This document shows positions 8,649-15,836 of a DNA stretch of 26,680 nucleotides, one piece after another. The notes under the pieces were generated by a model. It had not been told where the DNA came from. It did no database searches and saw nothing but the letters and a program-made list of their open reading frames with translations. The DNA comes from CAYTTR01 sp964440805. GTDB lineage: Bacteria > Acidobacteriota > Aminicenantia > Aminicenantales > Aminicenantaceae. The stretch's first letter is position 1; each line of letters opens with the position of its first letter. A program made the translations under genes and the position numbers. Location of the stretch: NCBI GenBank assembly GCA_964440805.1, contig CAYTTR010000035.1, positions 1 through 26,680 of the forward strand, read 5' to 3'.

Positions 8649-9794
8649 TCAATATTCTGAAAGAACCTTTTGAGCAATAATCCACCGCTGTATTTCCGAT
8701 GTTCCCTCGCCTATAGTAGCCAGCTTGGAATCCCGGTAAAACTTCTCTGCCAAATAATCCTTGGTAAAACCATAGCCTCCATGTATCTGAACTGCTGCTG
8801 AAGAAGATTTCACAGCAAGTTCACTGGCGAACAACTTGGCCATGGCTGATTCCTTTGGGATCTTTTTACCCTGGTCTTCCAGGAAGGCTGCCCGGTAAGT
8901 GAGAAGCCTGGCTGCTTCAAGCTCAGTAAAACCATCAGCCAGCATCCATTGAATAGCCTGGAATTCCGCGATTGGCTGGTCAAACTGGACTCTCTCCTTA
9001 GCGTATTTCAGACTCATTTCCAGAGCTCCGGCAGCAATACCCAATGAGAATCCAGCAATACTGACTCTGCCCCCATCCAAGATAGCCATAGCCTGACGGT
9101 ATCCCTGACTCTCTTCGCCAATGAGGTTTTCCTGGGGCACATGGACATCCTCAAAAATAAGTTCGGCCGTATCAGCCGCCCTAATACCCAATTTATCTTC
9201 TTTCTTTCCGGGTTTAAATCCTTCCATTCCTTTCTCAATAATAAAGGCGGAGATACCCTTTCTTCCTTTTTCAGGATCCGTTGCAGCCATGATAACCTGG
9301 ATTTCTGCCAGGGATCCATTGGTAATAAAAAGCTTTGTTCCATTGAGGATCCATTCATTCCCTTTTTTAACCGCTCTTGTCTTGAGGGCAGCTGCATCGG
9401 AGCCAGCTCCAGCTTCTGTCAATCCCCAGGCTCCCAAGGTTTCTCCGGCTGCCAGACGGGTAAGATATTTCTTTTTTTGCTCTTCACTGCCAAACATATT
9501 GATATGATTGGAACAAAGAGAATTATGAGCTGCCACAACCAATCCCACCGAAGGATCTACTTTGGACAACTCTTCCAGTATGATGACATAGTCCACATTA
9601 GAATATCCAGCCCCCGAGTATTCCGGAGGAATAACAATTCCCAGAAGACCCATTTCTCCCAGCTTGCGGCTCAACCCTTCAGGCCAAATCCCTTGGGCAT
9701 CACTTTCTTTTATTAGGGGCTGTATTTCCTTTTGGGCGAAATTCCGGATTGAATCTCTTAAAAGCTCCTGTTCTTCAGTAAATAAAAAATCCAT
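8649..9794 (-). CDS. acyl-CoA dehydrogenase (short/branched-chain type)
   Basis: A FAD enzyme that oxidises acyl-CoA to trans-2-enoyl-CoA and passes electrons to ETF. The 381 residues are full length. Signatures: GAWGLTEAGAGSDA (FAD and substrate loop, about 121-134), FITNG, and the C-terminal IHGGYGFTKDY with IGEGTSEIQR, whose Glu363 is the expected catalytic base of the medium/short-chain class. Substrate cannot be fixed from sequence. Next to meaB and mce, propionyl-CoA-producing or branched-chain degradation is plausible. GGGAGG lies only 2 bases from the ATG, so part of the longer AGAGAGGGAGG tract probably serves. No ETF genes are nearby. Confidence 0.92.
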   Translation of the reverse strand: MDFLFTEEQELLRDSIRNFAQKEIQPLIKESDAQGIWPEGLSRKLGEMGLLGIVIPPEYSGAGYSNVDYVIILEELSKVDPSVGLVVAAHNSLCSNHINMFGSEEQKKKYLTRLAAGETLGAWGLTEAGAGSDAAALKTRAVKKGNEWILNGTKLFITNGSLAEIQVIMAATDPEKGRKGISAFIIEKGMEGFKPGKKEDKLGIRAADTAELIFEDVHVPQENLIGEESQGYRQAMAILDGGRVSIAGFSLGIAAGALEMSLKYAKERVQFDQPIAEFQAIQWMLADGFTELEAARLLTYRAAFLEDQGKKIPKESAMAKLFASELAVKSSSAAVQIHGGYGFTKDYLAEKFYRDSKLATIGEGTSEIQRWIIAQKVLSEY

Positions 9795-9813
9795 ATCCTC
9801 CCTCTCTTTGATA

Positions 9814-9819
9814 ATTATA
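9814..9819 (-). promoter_or_regulatory. possible -10 box for the acyl-CoA dehydrogenase operon
   Basis: On the minus strand a perfect TATAAT lies 20 bases before the ATG at 9794, in an AT-rich tract. No good -35 is found at 16-18 bases. The rest of 9820-10009 shows nothing recognisable. Confidence 0.35.
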
Positions 9820-10009
9820 GTATAATTTTCTCACTTGCTTCATCTTACTTAGACCTGGAAAGCAAATCAAGGAAAATCTCAGTAAGTTTATCTATGGCTG
9901 TGATAGAGTTTATTTTCGCTGATAAGAGGAAGAGTATGTGATAAATAATCCCATGCCCTTCCGCTTATAACGATATTTGAATGCTTTATAAACTTCATAA
10001 CTTCCAACA

Positions 10010-10038
10010 TTGACATCATTACTTGAATCTTCTACAGT
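10010..10038 (+). promoter_or_regulatory. possible promoter for the YHS-like gene
   Basis: Perfect TTGACA (10010-10015), 17-base spacer, and TACAGT (10033-10038, 4 of 6) stand 6 bases before the ATG at 10045. If used, the mRNA would be nearly leaderless, which fits the lack of a clear ribosome site. Confidence 0.4.
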
Positions 10039-10044
10039 GAAATT

Positions 10045-10311
10045 ATGTTGCAAGGATTTTTCAAGTTAATTCTCTATTTCCTTCTTTTTTTGATAATTTA
10101 TCAAATCATCCGTTTTTTTCAGGCTGTAAGAAAAATTAAAAAGGCTTCGCGCCCGAAAGAAAAATCTCCCGGATTAATGGTCAAGGATGAAGTTTGTAAT
10201 ACCTACCTTCCCAAAAAAGAAGCCCTAAAGGAAATTCATCAAGGACAAGAATTTTATTTCTGTTCTGAAAAGTGCAGGAAAAAATTTCTGGAAGAGAAGA
10301 AAAAATCTTAA
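10045..10311 (+). CDS. membrane-anchored YHS/TRASH-type cysteine protein
   Basis: An 88-residue protein. It has an N-terminal membrane helix (about 6-25), then a basic linker, then a small metal-binding-type domain from about residue 44. The domain contains MVKDEVCNTYLPKKEA and YFCSEKCRKKF (Cys51, Cys73, Cys77), the pattern of PP0621-type YHS-like proteins. These may bind a transition metal; the function is not established. It is convergent with the cupin gene (16 bases between the ends). No clear ribosome site; see the possible promoter close to the start. Confidence 0.75.
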   Translation: MLQGFFKLILYFLLFLIIYQIIRFFQAVRKIKKASRPKEKSPGLMVKDEVCNTYLPKKEALKEIHQGQEFYFCSEKCRKKFLEEKKKS

Positions 10312-10326
10312 AGTTTTCCCATAAAG

Positions 10327-10650
10327 TCAGAGAGCCAAACTCCAGGCATCAAAGGTGATAGTTTCTTCAAGAGTGAATTGCTCATGCTCACAATCAGCAG
10401 GAACTACATATGATTCGCCTGTAACCACTATAAAATCTTCATCCTGATCTTCACTCCTTATAATTACTCTCTGCTTCCCTTTAAGAATAGTGGTCACCTG
10501 TTCATAAGCATGCTTATGGGGAGGAACATGGGAGCCTTTTTTATAGTCGAATCTAGCCATAAGAACATCTTTGCCACAAGCAAGGGTCGTCCGCATAACT
10601 CCATCAAACATTTCCACTTTGACCTGATTCCCTGTTTTAATGGCAGGCAT
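10327..10650 (-). CDS. small cupin-domain protein
   Basis: A 107-residue single-domain cupin. Motif 1 (residues 39-58) carries His45, His47 and Glu50 in GSHVPPHKHAYEQ. Motif 2 has GESYVVPADCEH with His89. Together they form a plausible 3-His/1-Glu metal site. Such small cupins are isomerases, dioxygenases or sugar/regulatory binding proteins, and nothing here decides which. A strong AGGAG-type site stands before the ATG. The gene appears monocistronic. Confidence 0.8.
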   Translation of the reverse strand: MPAIKTGNQVKVEMFDGVMRTTLACGKDVLMARFDYKKGSHVPPHKHAYEQVTTILKGKQRVIIRSEDQDEDFIVVTGESYVVPADCEHEQFTLEETITFDAWSLAL

Positions 10651-10743
10651 ATTCGTTCTCCTCTCCTCTAAAAAGAAATTGGAAAGAACTTTCCACCTTC
10701 ATTATTATTCTTATCCTGCAATATTATCTGGAAAATAGCAAAT

Positions 10744-10788
10744 TTTGTTTCTCTAGTTTTTTTTGTTTCTTTGGTCTATTTGGTTTGG
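10744..10788. repeat. 9-bp tandem array (minus-strand AAACCARAN type)
   Basis: Five 9-base units on the plus strand: TTTGTTTCT, CTAGTTTTT, TTTGTTTCT, TTGGTCTAT, TTGGTTTGG. Read on the minus strand they resemble the AAACCAGAT units at 1032-1076. The gap 10651-10925 holds otherwise only AT-rich sequence and the hairpin at 10896-10926. Confidence 0.65.
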
Positions 10789-10895
10789 CAATAGGAATTT
10801 TTATTATTCTTGGGTGGCGAAATTGCCATAAATTATTTGCATTAAAGCCAGTCTCTATTGAAAAAACTCTGAAAAGAATAATTTCTCCCCATTAT

Positions 10896-10926
10896 AATAA
10901 TTTATTTACCAGATAAATAAATTATT
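10896..10926 (-). terminator. perfect 13-bp AT-only hairpin at the end of the acylphosphatase gene
   Basis: Arms 10896-10908 and 10914-10926 are exact reverse complements around a 5-base loop (CCAGA). The stem is A/T only, and its right arm touches the acylphosphatase stop codon. It may act as a weak terminator or mRNA end-protecting stem, which is inference. Confidence 0.4.
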
Positions 10927-11201
10927 CACCAGGTAATCCTGAAATCGCCGAATTCTCCTGTATACTTTTCCCATTTTACCTCAACATCTTCCACTTGGGA
11001 ATAAGGAGTTCCTTCTCTCATGTAGTTTATCAACTGCTCAAGTTTTTCTTTTTCTCCTTCAGCCACGGCCTCCACCCTTCCATCATCCATATTTCTGACC
11101 CATCCTCTTAACCCCAAAGAGGCTGCCCAGCTCCGGGTGGAGTCGCGGAAAAACACTCCCTGGACCCGGCCTGAAACAAGTATATGGGCTCTTTCTTTCA
11201 T
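10926..11201 (-). CDS. acyP: acylphosphatase
   Basis: Hydrolyses the carboxyl-phosphate bond of acyl phosphates. With the ATG at 11201 the protein has 91 residues, the normal size. It shows HILVSGRVQGVFFRD (catalytic Arg19) and GLRGWVRNMDDG (catalytic Asn37), both intact, followed by VEAVAEGE. The reading frame stays open upstream to a TTG at 11294, but those 31 residues have no counterpart in the family, so I chose the internal Met. The ribosome site is weak. It is transcribed in the same direction as the antiporter genes but separated from them by about 110 bases. Confidence 0.88.
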   Translation of the reverse strand: MKERAHILVSGRVQGVFFRDSTRSWAASLGLRGWVRNMDDGRVEAVAEGEKEKLEQLINYMREGTPYSQVEDVEVKWEKYTGEFGDFRITW

Positions 11202-11310
11202 TTTAAATAATCTTAACATATAAGACATCAAAGTCAACGGGAAAGCACAGAACCATCTCCTTAAACGTCCAAATAAGAAAATCCAGTTTCCCAAACAATC
11301 ATCTTGTTCC

Positions 11311-12588
11311 TTACCCGGTTTTTTTGCCTGATTCCCCGCATTTATTCAGTAATTTCTGAAGAAAGACAGGGCCAATGATTTGATTCAAAGCAATAACCGC
11401 CAGGATAAGTGCTTTGACTTGAGTGCCCCACTCAGGAAAAGTTTTTTCAATAATAACCGCCATCCCAAGGGTTACGCCAGCCTGCGAAATAAAACCTGCC
11501 CAGCTCCATTTTTCCATGAAAGGCCCGCTTTTGGCTATTTTTGCCCCCAGTAAAGATCCTCCAAATTTAAGACCTCCTCTGAGCAAAGCAAAAATTACCG
11601 CTAAAACCCAGCTTTTTGCCAGAGCGTTCATATCAAGAGATGCTCCGGAAATAGCGAAAAAAATCACAAAAACCGGTAAAGACACCTTCTCTATCGCCTG
11701 GATCAATCCTTCTCCATGGGGAGAAAAATTTTCCACCAGGAATCCAGCCACAAGACAAATAAGAAGAGGATGCAGGCCGTAATTATGAGATATTTGATAA
11801 GTGAAAAAGGCTACTCCCAGAATAAAAACTGTTAGTTCACGGCGGATAAATTTCAAGTAAAATACTAATCCCAATCCAACCACTATTCCTATAGCGACAG
11901 AGCCTCCAACCTCCAGAAGAACTCCGGTTAGAACTCCGTTTTCTTCTCCTTTACCAATCATTGATTGAGCAAGAGAAAGGGAGAAGGCAAAGAAAATGAT
12001 GACAAAAAAATCCTTGACCACCGCTGCTCCCAGAACTAAATCAGTCACATTCCCCTTGGACCTGGCCTCGGTTATAACTGCAATGGTAGTGGAGGGCGAA
12101 GTGGCTGTGGCCAGAGTTCCAAGTAAAAGGAAAATTGGAAGAGCTGGGAGATTTTCTCCCGGCAGAAAAAATGAAAGAGAACCCGGAAAAACCAGACCAA
12201 AACAGAGAAATCCACCAATAATAACCACGGTTTGAAAAATTACCAGGCTGCCAATATCCTTGATCCGCGCTTTCAGTCTGGAAAGACGCATTTCTCCCCC
12301 TGCCGTTAGAGCGATCAGACCAAGGGCTAACCCGTCCAGAAGCTGAAGAGCCCTGACATCAGGCTGGGAAAGAAAGCCTAAAACATAAGGACCGCAAATA
12401 ATACCTGCCAGGATAAAACCGGTTATTTGTGGAAGATTGAAACGAGAAATCTCCTTTCCAAAAAGAAAAGCGAAAATGAGAATAAAACCAAAAGCCAGGG
12501 ATAAAGTGGCTTGACCACCGAGCAAGCTCTGAACATAGGAACTTCTTACCAAGAACATCAGCAAGAACAAAATAACAAGGGGTATCAC
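11311..12588 (-). CDS. cation/proton antiporter, subunit with conserved Asp
   Basis: A 425-residue Na+/H+ exchanger-family (CPA type) membrane protein with about 12-13 hydrophobic segments. It has ITGFILAGIICGPYVLG (first gate-forming repeat) and the core segment TSPSTTIAVITEARSKG (163 on) leading to VVKDFFVI. Asp193 aligns with the ion-binding Asp of CPA transporters; the preceding residue is Lys192 where others have Asp, Asn or Gln. No RCK (TrkA-N) tail is present, unlike Kef systems. The start is GTG in a GTGA overlap with the stop of the paralogue upstream, so the two are translationally coupled. Regulation probably involves the adjacent PII-like and EIIA proteins (inference). Transported ion unknown. 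Confidence 0.85.
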   Translation of the reverse strand: MIPLVILFLLMFLVRSSYVQSLLGGQATLSLAFGFILIFAFLFGKEISRFNLPQITGFILAGIICGPYVLGFLSQPDVRALQLLDGLALGLIALTAGGEMRLSRLKARIKDIGSLVIFQTVVIIGGFLCFGLVFPGSLSFFLPGENLPALPIFLLLGTLATATSPSTTIAVITEARSKGNVTDLVLGAAVVKDFFVIIFFAFSLSLAQSMIGKGEENGVLTGVLLEVGGSVAIGIVVGLGLVFYLKFIRRELTVFILGVAFFTYQISHNYGLHPLLICLVAGFLVENFSPHGEGLIQAIEKVSLPVFVIFFAISGASLDMNALAKSWVLAVIFALLRGGLKFGGSLLGAKIAKSGPFMEKWSWAGFISQAGVTLGMAVIIEKTFPEWGTQVKALILAVIALNQIIGPVFLQKLLNKCGESGKKTG

Positions 12589-13802
12589 TCAGCCTTCTCC
12601 ATGGAATCCATTTTGTTCAGGGCTTTCCGGATAGCCCAAGGACTGAATAATTCAAGGACTAAAATTGTAAAAATTGCTGCAGACATAAAAACAGGGATGA
12701 GGGTATGTTCTATCATCAAGGCAATGCTTATGGTAAAAGCAATCCCCATTCCGCCTGATGAGAGAAAGAAAAAACCGAACTCCGGAGTGTAAGGAAAAGG
12801 AAATCGAAGTAATTTGGCAAGGCCTGCCACTGGTAAAACTGATATCAAGAATCTCAGTGTAATCAGGAGAAGAATCAAAACCACAACTTTCTCATCCCAA
12901 TAAATTCGCCACATAGCTCCAATAAGAATTAAGAAAACCACAAACATTGGTTTTTCAGTAGAGATAAGAAGAGGATACAGTTTCTCTTGAATTTTGCTTA
13001 GATTAGTATAAACAATTCCCAGGACCATGCCGCAGTAAAGAGGAGGCAAGTTGAAAGAAGAGGCCAGGCCTGAGCAGAAAAAGACAAGACCAATCACATA
13101 AATCAAAAGTTCTTGGGGCGATGACTTGTTCCTGGTGAGAAAACTGAATAAAAAAGCAAGAAGAACAGGAAGAAAAGTGGCCAGAACCAGCCTGGTAATC
13201 CCTGTTCCGGTTTGATGGTTTTGCCCTGAGGATATATTCCAGAAAGATGAAAGTAGAGCCAGGCCGAGCAATCCCCAGAATCCACTGACTGAAACAATGA
13301 ACCGGCTAAGATAAGCTGACATGCTTTTTCGGGGCATTTGGAATAAAACTGCACTTAAAAGAGTGGGAGAATTAAGGGTAGATAATAACGCCAATGCTAT
13401 TGAAAATCCTAAAAGATGGAAAGGCCTTTCCAGGAAATACATATTTTTTAACAGAGGAAAAATTATCAACATGACTAATATAAACATTATGAGAAACTGA
13501 AGAAAAGAAAATGAGTAGTATTTTATGGGAAATTTTTGCAGGTACTTATTCTCAAATTGAAAACCGAAAAGGAAACCTATCCACCCCAAGCCCATGGTCA
13601 CAAGAGGAGACAGGCCTGCTAAAACCTCGTTACTGAGTACATCCCATACCCCTTCTCCCAGACAAACTCCAGCCAGGATGTAAATCAAGCCGGTGTGGAA
13701 AAAAAACAAGGCAGAATAAAGATTTTTATTTCTCGTGAGAAAAAGACGAGAACCCAGAAAAGCAATTAAAATAAGAACGGCAAAGGCATAAATAGCTTTC
13801 AT
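12585..13802 (-). CDS. antiporter paralogue lacking the conserved Asp
   Basis: A 405-residue polytopic protein of the same superfamily as its downstream neighbour. An ungapped alignment of NSPTLLSAVLFQMPRKS (from Asn144) with the neighbour's TSPSTTIAVITEARSKG places Gly174 opposite Asp193 and Ser173 opposite Lys192. The ion-binding Asp is therefore absent. This suggests a non-transporting or regulatory partner in a heterodimer, or a different mechanism; both are inference. The C-terminus is short and lacks a nucleotide-binding domain. No ribosome site is evident before the ATG at 13802, and a 60-base gap with part of a dispersed repeat separates it from the PII-like gene. Confidence 0.75.
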   Translation of the reverse strand: MKAIYAFAVLILIAFLGSRLFLTRNKNLYSALFFFHTGLIYILAGVCLGEGVWDVLSNEVLAGLSPLVTMGLGWIGFLFGFQFENKYLQKFPIKYYSFSFLQFLIMFILVMLIIFPLLKNMYFLERPFHLLGFSIALALLSTLNSPTLLSAVLFQMPRKSMSAYLSRFIVSVSGFWGLLGLALLSSFWNISSGQNHQTGTGITRLVLATFLPVLLAFLFSFLTRNKSSPQELLIYVIGLVFFCSGLASSFNLPPLYCGMVLGIVYTNLSKIQEKLYPLLISTEKPMFVVFLILIGAMWRIYWDEKVVVLILLLITLRFLISVLPVAGLAKLLRFPFPYTPEFGFFFLSSGGMGIAFTISIALMIEHTLIPVFMSAAIFTILVLELFSPWAIRKALNKMDSMEKAE

Positions 13803-13862
13803 GACTAACTTGGATTATTCTTGAGAAAGACCACTACTTAAAGAATTAATATTTTGCTGTAA

Positions 13863-14198
13863 TTAAACCTCAGGCTTTAAGCCTTCCACCCGGTCGATTG
13901 GTATGGTCCAGGCAATGCCTGTTCCCGTCTGCCCCAAATCTCCCAGCACCTGTTTCAAGAGATTAATTGCCTGCTCTTCCTTCTCCTCCTTTATAACGGA
14001 TAATATGGTTTTGTTATGAGGCCGGGCACCGCTAAACATAAATCTCAAGCCAGCAAAAATTGGCACTTCCTCAGAAAGAATTTGCCCCATCCCAGTACTT
14101 TCTATGACCGTAGCTCCGGTTATGCCTATTTCTAAAAAACCTTCCAGAATCTCTTCCAATTTTTCCACTTTATTAAGGATAATTATCAATAATCTCAT
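13863..14198 (-). CDS. PII-like small regulatory protein
   Basis: A 111-residue protein with ferredoxin-like PII topology. It starts MRLLIIILNKVEKLEEILEG, continues GITGATVIESTGMGQ, and ends with GQTGTGIAWTIPIDRVEGL, resembling the C-terminal strand of PII. It lacks the T-loop Tyr and the classic signature, so it is a PII-like protein rather than GlnB/GlnK. By analogy with PII proteins beside transporters (AmtB-GlnK, SbtA-SbtB), it may bind a nucleotide and gate the antiporters that follow; this is inference. The ATG overlaps the EIIA stop codon by 4 bases (ATGA). Confidence 0.7.
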   Translation of the reverse strand: MRLLIIILNKVEKLEEILEGFLEIGITGATVIESTGMGQILSEEVPIFAGLRFMFSGARPHNKTILSVIKEEKEEQAINLLKQVLGDLGQTGTGIAWTIPIDRVEGLKPEV

Positions 14199-14659
14199 TC
14201 AATCTTCCTCTCTTCCTCTTCCAGAATATGACAAGCATCTCCCGCCGAACGGATTTTCTTAATTTTTGAAACAAAATCTGTTTCCTTGATTAAACGGCAC
14301 ACATGAGCCAGGATTTTCAACTGTTTACCGGGATCTTCATTATTAACGAGCAAAACAAAAAAAACATGAGTTGGTTTCCCCTCCTTATCGCCAAAATCCA
14401 CGCCTTTCTGGCTTAGTCCGAGGGCTAAAACCGGAGATTTCAAGGAAGGAAGAAGAGCATGGGGAAGAGCTATTCCCCGGGAAAGGGCTGTACTTCCCAA
14501 TTCCTCCCTCTTGGAAAGCTCCTCAAGCACTTTTTTATCATCTTTGATAATCCCATTCTCTTTAAGAAAGGATACCAATTCCTGGAGAATAGAAGGTTTA
14601 TCTTCAGCCTTCAAGTTAAGAAGCACTTGCTCTGTTTTTAAGAAGCTGCATATTCTCAT
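14195..14659 (-). CDS. PTS EIIA (PtsN/fructose-type) domain protein
   Basis: A 154-residue single-domain EIIA of the mannitol/fructose/Ntr type. The phospho-accepting His67 lies in SRGIALPHALL, with VFFVLLVNNEDPGKQLKILAHV further on as in the family. No EIIB/EIIC sugar permease, HPr or EI gene is adjacent, so a regulatory (PtsN-like) role is more likely than sugar uptake. PtsN is known to influence K+ transport in E. coli, which makes its place before two cation antiporters suggestive. A good AGGA-type ribosome site stands before the ATG. It couples to the PII-like gene by an ATGA overlap and follows the solute-binding lipoprotein by 27 bases. Confidence 0.85.
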   Translation of the reverse strand: MRICSFLKTEQVLLNLKAEDKPSILQELVSFLKENGIIKDDKKVLEELSKREELGSTALSRGIALPHALLPSLKSPVLALGLSQKGVDFGDKEGKPTHVFFVLLVNNEDPGKQLKILAHVCRLIKETDFVSKIKKIRSAGDACHILEEEERKIE

Positions 14660-14686
14660 TTTATTTCCTCACAAATTTTCTCGCCT

Positions 14687-15712
14687 TCATTCTGGCAAGG
14701 GTGATGAAAATTGCTCTCCGAATATTTTATCTGCCCTGGAAATAATGTTATCTGGAAATTTAATTCCCTGTTTGCGGGCGCTATCGAGATTTAGGTAAAG
14801 AAGAACTTTATCCATATATTCAAAGGGAATTTCAGCTGGATTTTCTCCTTTGTGAATACGGAGGGCCAGGGTTCCGGCCTTATAGCCCATTTCAAAAAAA
14901 TCCCATCCCATAGCAGCACAAGCACCCTGCTGGGTAGTTAAAAGATTCCCTCCGAAAAGAGGAATCTTGTTTTCTTCAGCTACCTGGCCCAGAGCTTCAA
15001 AAGCTGCGTTGATAGTATTGTCTGAAATTGGGAAAAGGGCATCCACCTGACTGTTGACCAAAGTCTGGGCTGCTATTAACACTTCAGTGGAGTTTCTGAT
15101 AGGCAGAGAAATTAGCTCAAGCCCAAGATTTTCTGCTGCTTTATAAGCCAGGTCCAGGTAGTATTCTGAGTTCAATTCTGCAGGGGTCCATAAAGTTCCA
15201 ATCTTTTTCACCTGAGGAAGCACTTCTTTTATAAAGATCAGGTTCTGGATAATAGGACCGCGGGAAGAAACTCCGGTGACATTTTTCAAGTGGTTATCTT
15301 CAGAAATTCCTGCCCCGACCAGCACCGGATTTGCCACTGAAGAAAAAACTACCGGGATTTCCTGGGTGGCATGAATTGCCGCCTGGAGGCAAGGAGTAGA
15401 TAAGGCAATTATCATATCCACCTTCATTTCCACAAAATCCTGGGCAATTCTTTGGACCTGTGGAATACTTCCTTCTCCATTCCGAAAAATCATTTGGATA
15501 TCATCTCCCGGTATCAAGCCGTGATCCTTCAAACATTGGAGAAATCCCTCCCTGACTGTATTCAAGGTGGGAGCATCATTTATTTGAAAAATACCCAAGG
15601 TGTATTTGTCTTCCACTTTTTTCTGGCAGCTAAAACCAGTAAAAAGTAATACCAGGCAGGCTAACCCCGTAATAATAAAGGAAAATCTTTTTATCTTAAT
15701 GGAAAAATTCAT
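14687..15712 (-). CDS. ABC-type solute-binding lipoprotein (TrpX/YtkA-type family)
   Basis: A 341-residue lipoprotein of the ABC substrate-binding family PF04392. The signal peptide ends at a lipobox (FTGFSC, Cys29). The mature part has two periplasmic-binding lobes: QINDAPTLNTVREGF, VDMIIALSTPCLQAA, IPVVFSSVANPV, KKIGTLWTPAELNSE, and IPLFGGNLLTTQQGA. Relatives with a known partner bind aromatic amino acids or other small molecules; the ligand here is unknown. No permease or ATPase gene is adjacent, so it is an orphan, first in a unit with the EIIA, PII-like and antiporter genes. A GGAGAG tract precedes the ATG. Confidence 0.85.
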   Translation of the reverse strand: MNFSIKIKRFSFIITGLACLVLLFTGFSCQKKVEDKYTLGIFQINDAPTLNTVREGFLQCLKDHGLIPGDDIQMIFRNGEGSIPQVQRIAQDFVEMKVDMIIALSTPCLQAAIHATQEIPVVFSSVANPVLVGAGISEDNHLKNVTGVSSRGPIIQNLIFIKEVLPQVKKIGTLWTPAELNSEYYLDLAYKAAENLGLELISLPIRNSTEVLIAAQTLVNSQVDALFPISDNTINAAFEALGQVAEENKIPLFGGNLLTTQQGACAAMGWDFFEMGYKAGTLALRIHKGENPAEIPFEYMDKVLLYLNLDSARKQGIKFPDNIISRADKIFGEQFSSPLPE

Positions 15713-15748
15713 AGAATCTCTTTTCTCTCCAATAAAAGATCGCTTGTT

Positions 15749-15777
15749 ATTTTACCCTGGATTCATTCTTAATTCAA
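15749..15777 (-). promoter_or_regulatory. candidate promoter for the lipoprotein-EIIA-PII-antiporter unit
   Basis: On the minus strand, TTGAAT (15772-15777), a 17-base spacer and TAAAAT (15749-15754, 5 of 6) lead to a start near 15742. That gives a leader of about 30 bases containing GGAGAG before the ATG at 15712. Confidence 0.5.
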
Positions 15778-15807
15778 AGAAAAAGGGGGGCGTTCCCCTG
15801 TTTTCTT
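15777..15807. repeat. G-run hairpin, REP-like
   Basis: The left arm AAGAAAAAGGGG (15777-15788) pairs with CCCCTGTTTTCTT (15795-15807), with one bulged base and the loop GGCGTT. It shares the GGGGGRCGTTCCC core with the hairpin at 25606-25638. It lies between divergent genes, so it is not a simple terminator. Confidence 0.5.
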
Positions 15808-15836
15808 ACTTTAATTTTTATTAAAATAGTAATGTC

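Noticed and set aside
11201..11294. N-terminal extension of the acylphosphatase from a TTG codon
   Set aside because: The 31 extra residues are not part of the family, and a Met at the normal start position is present.
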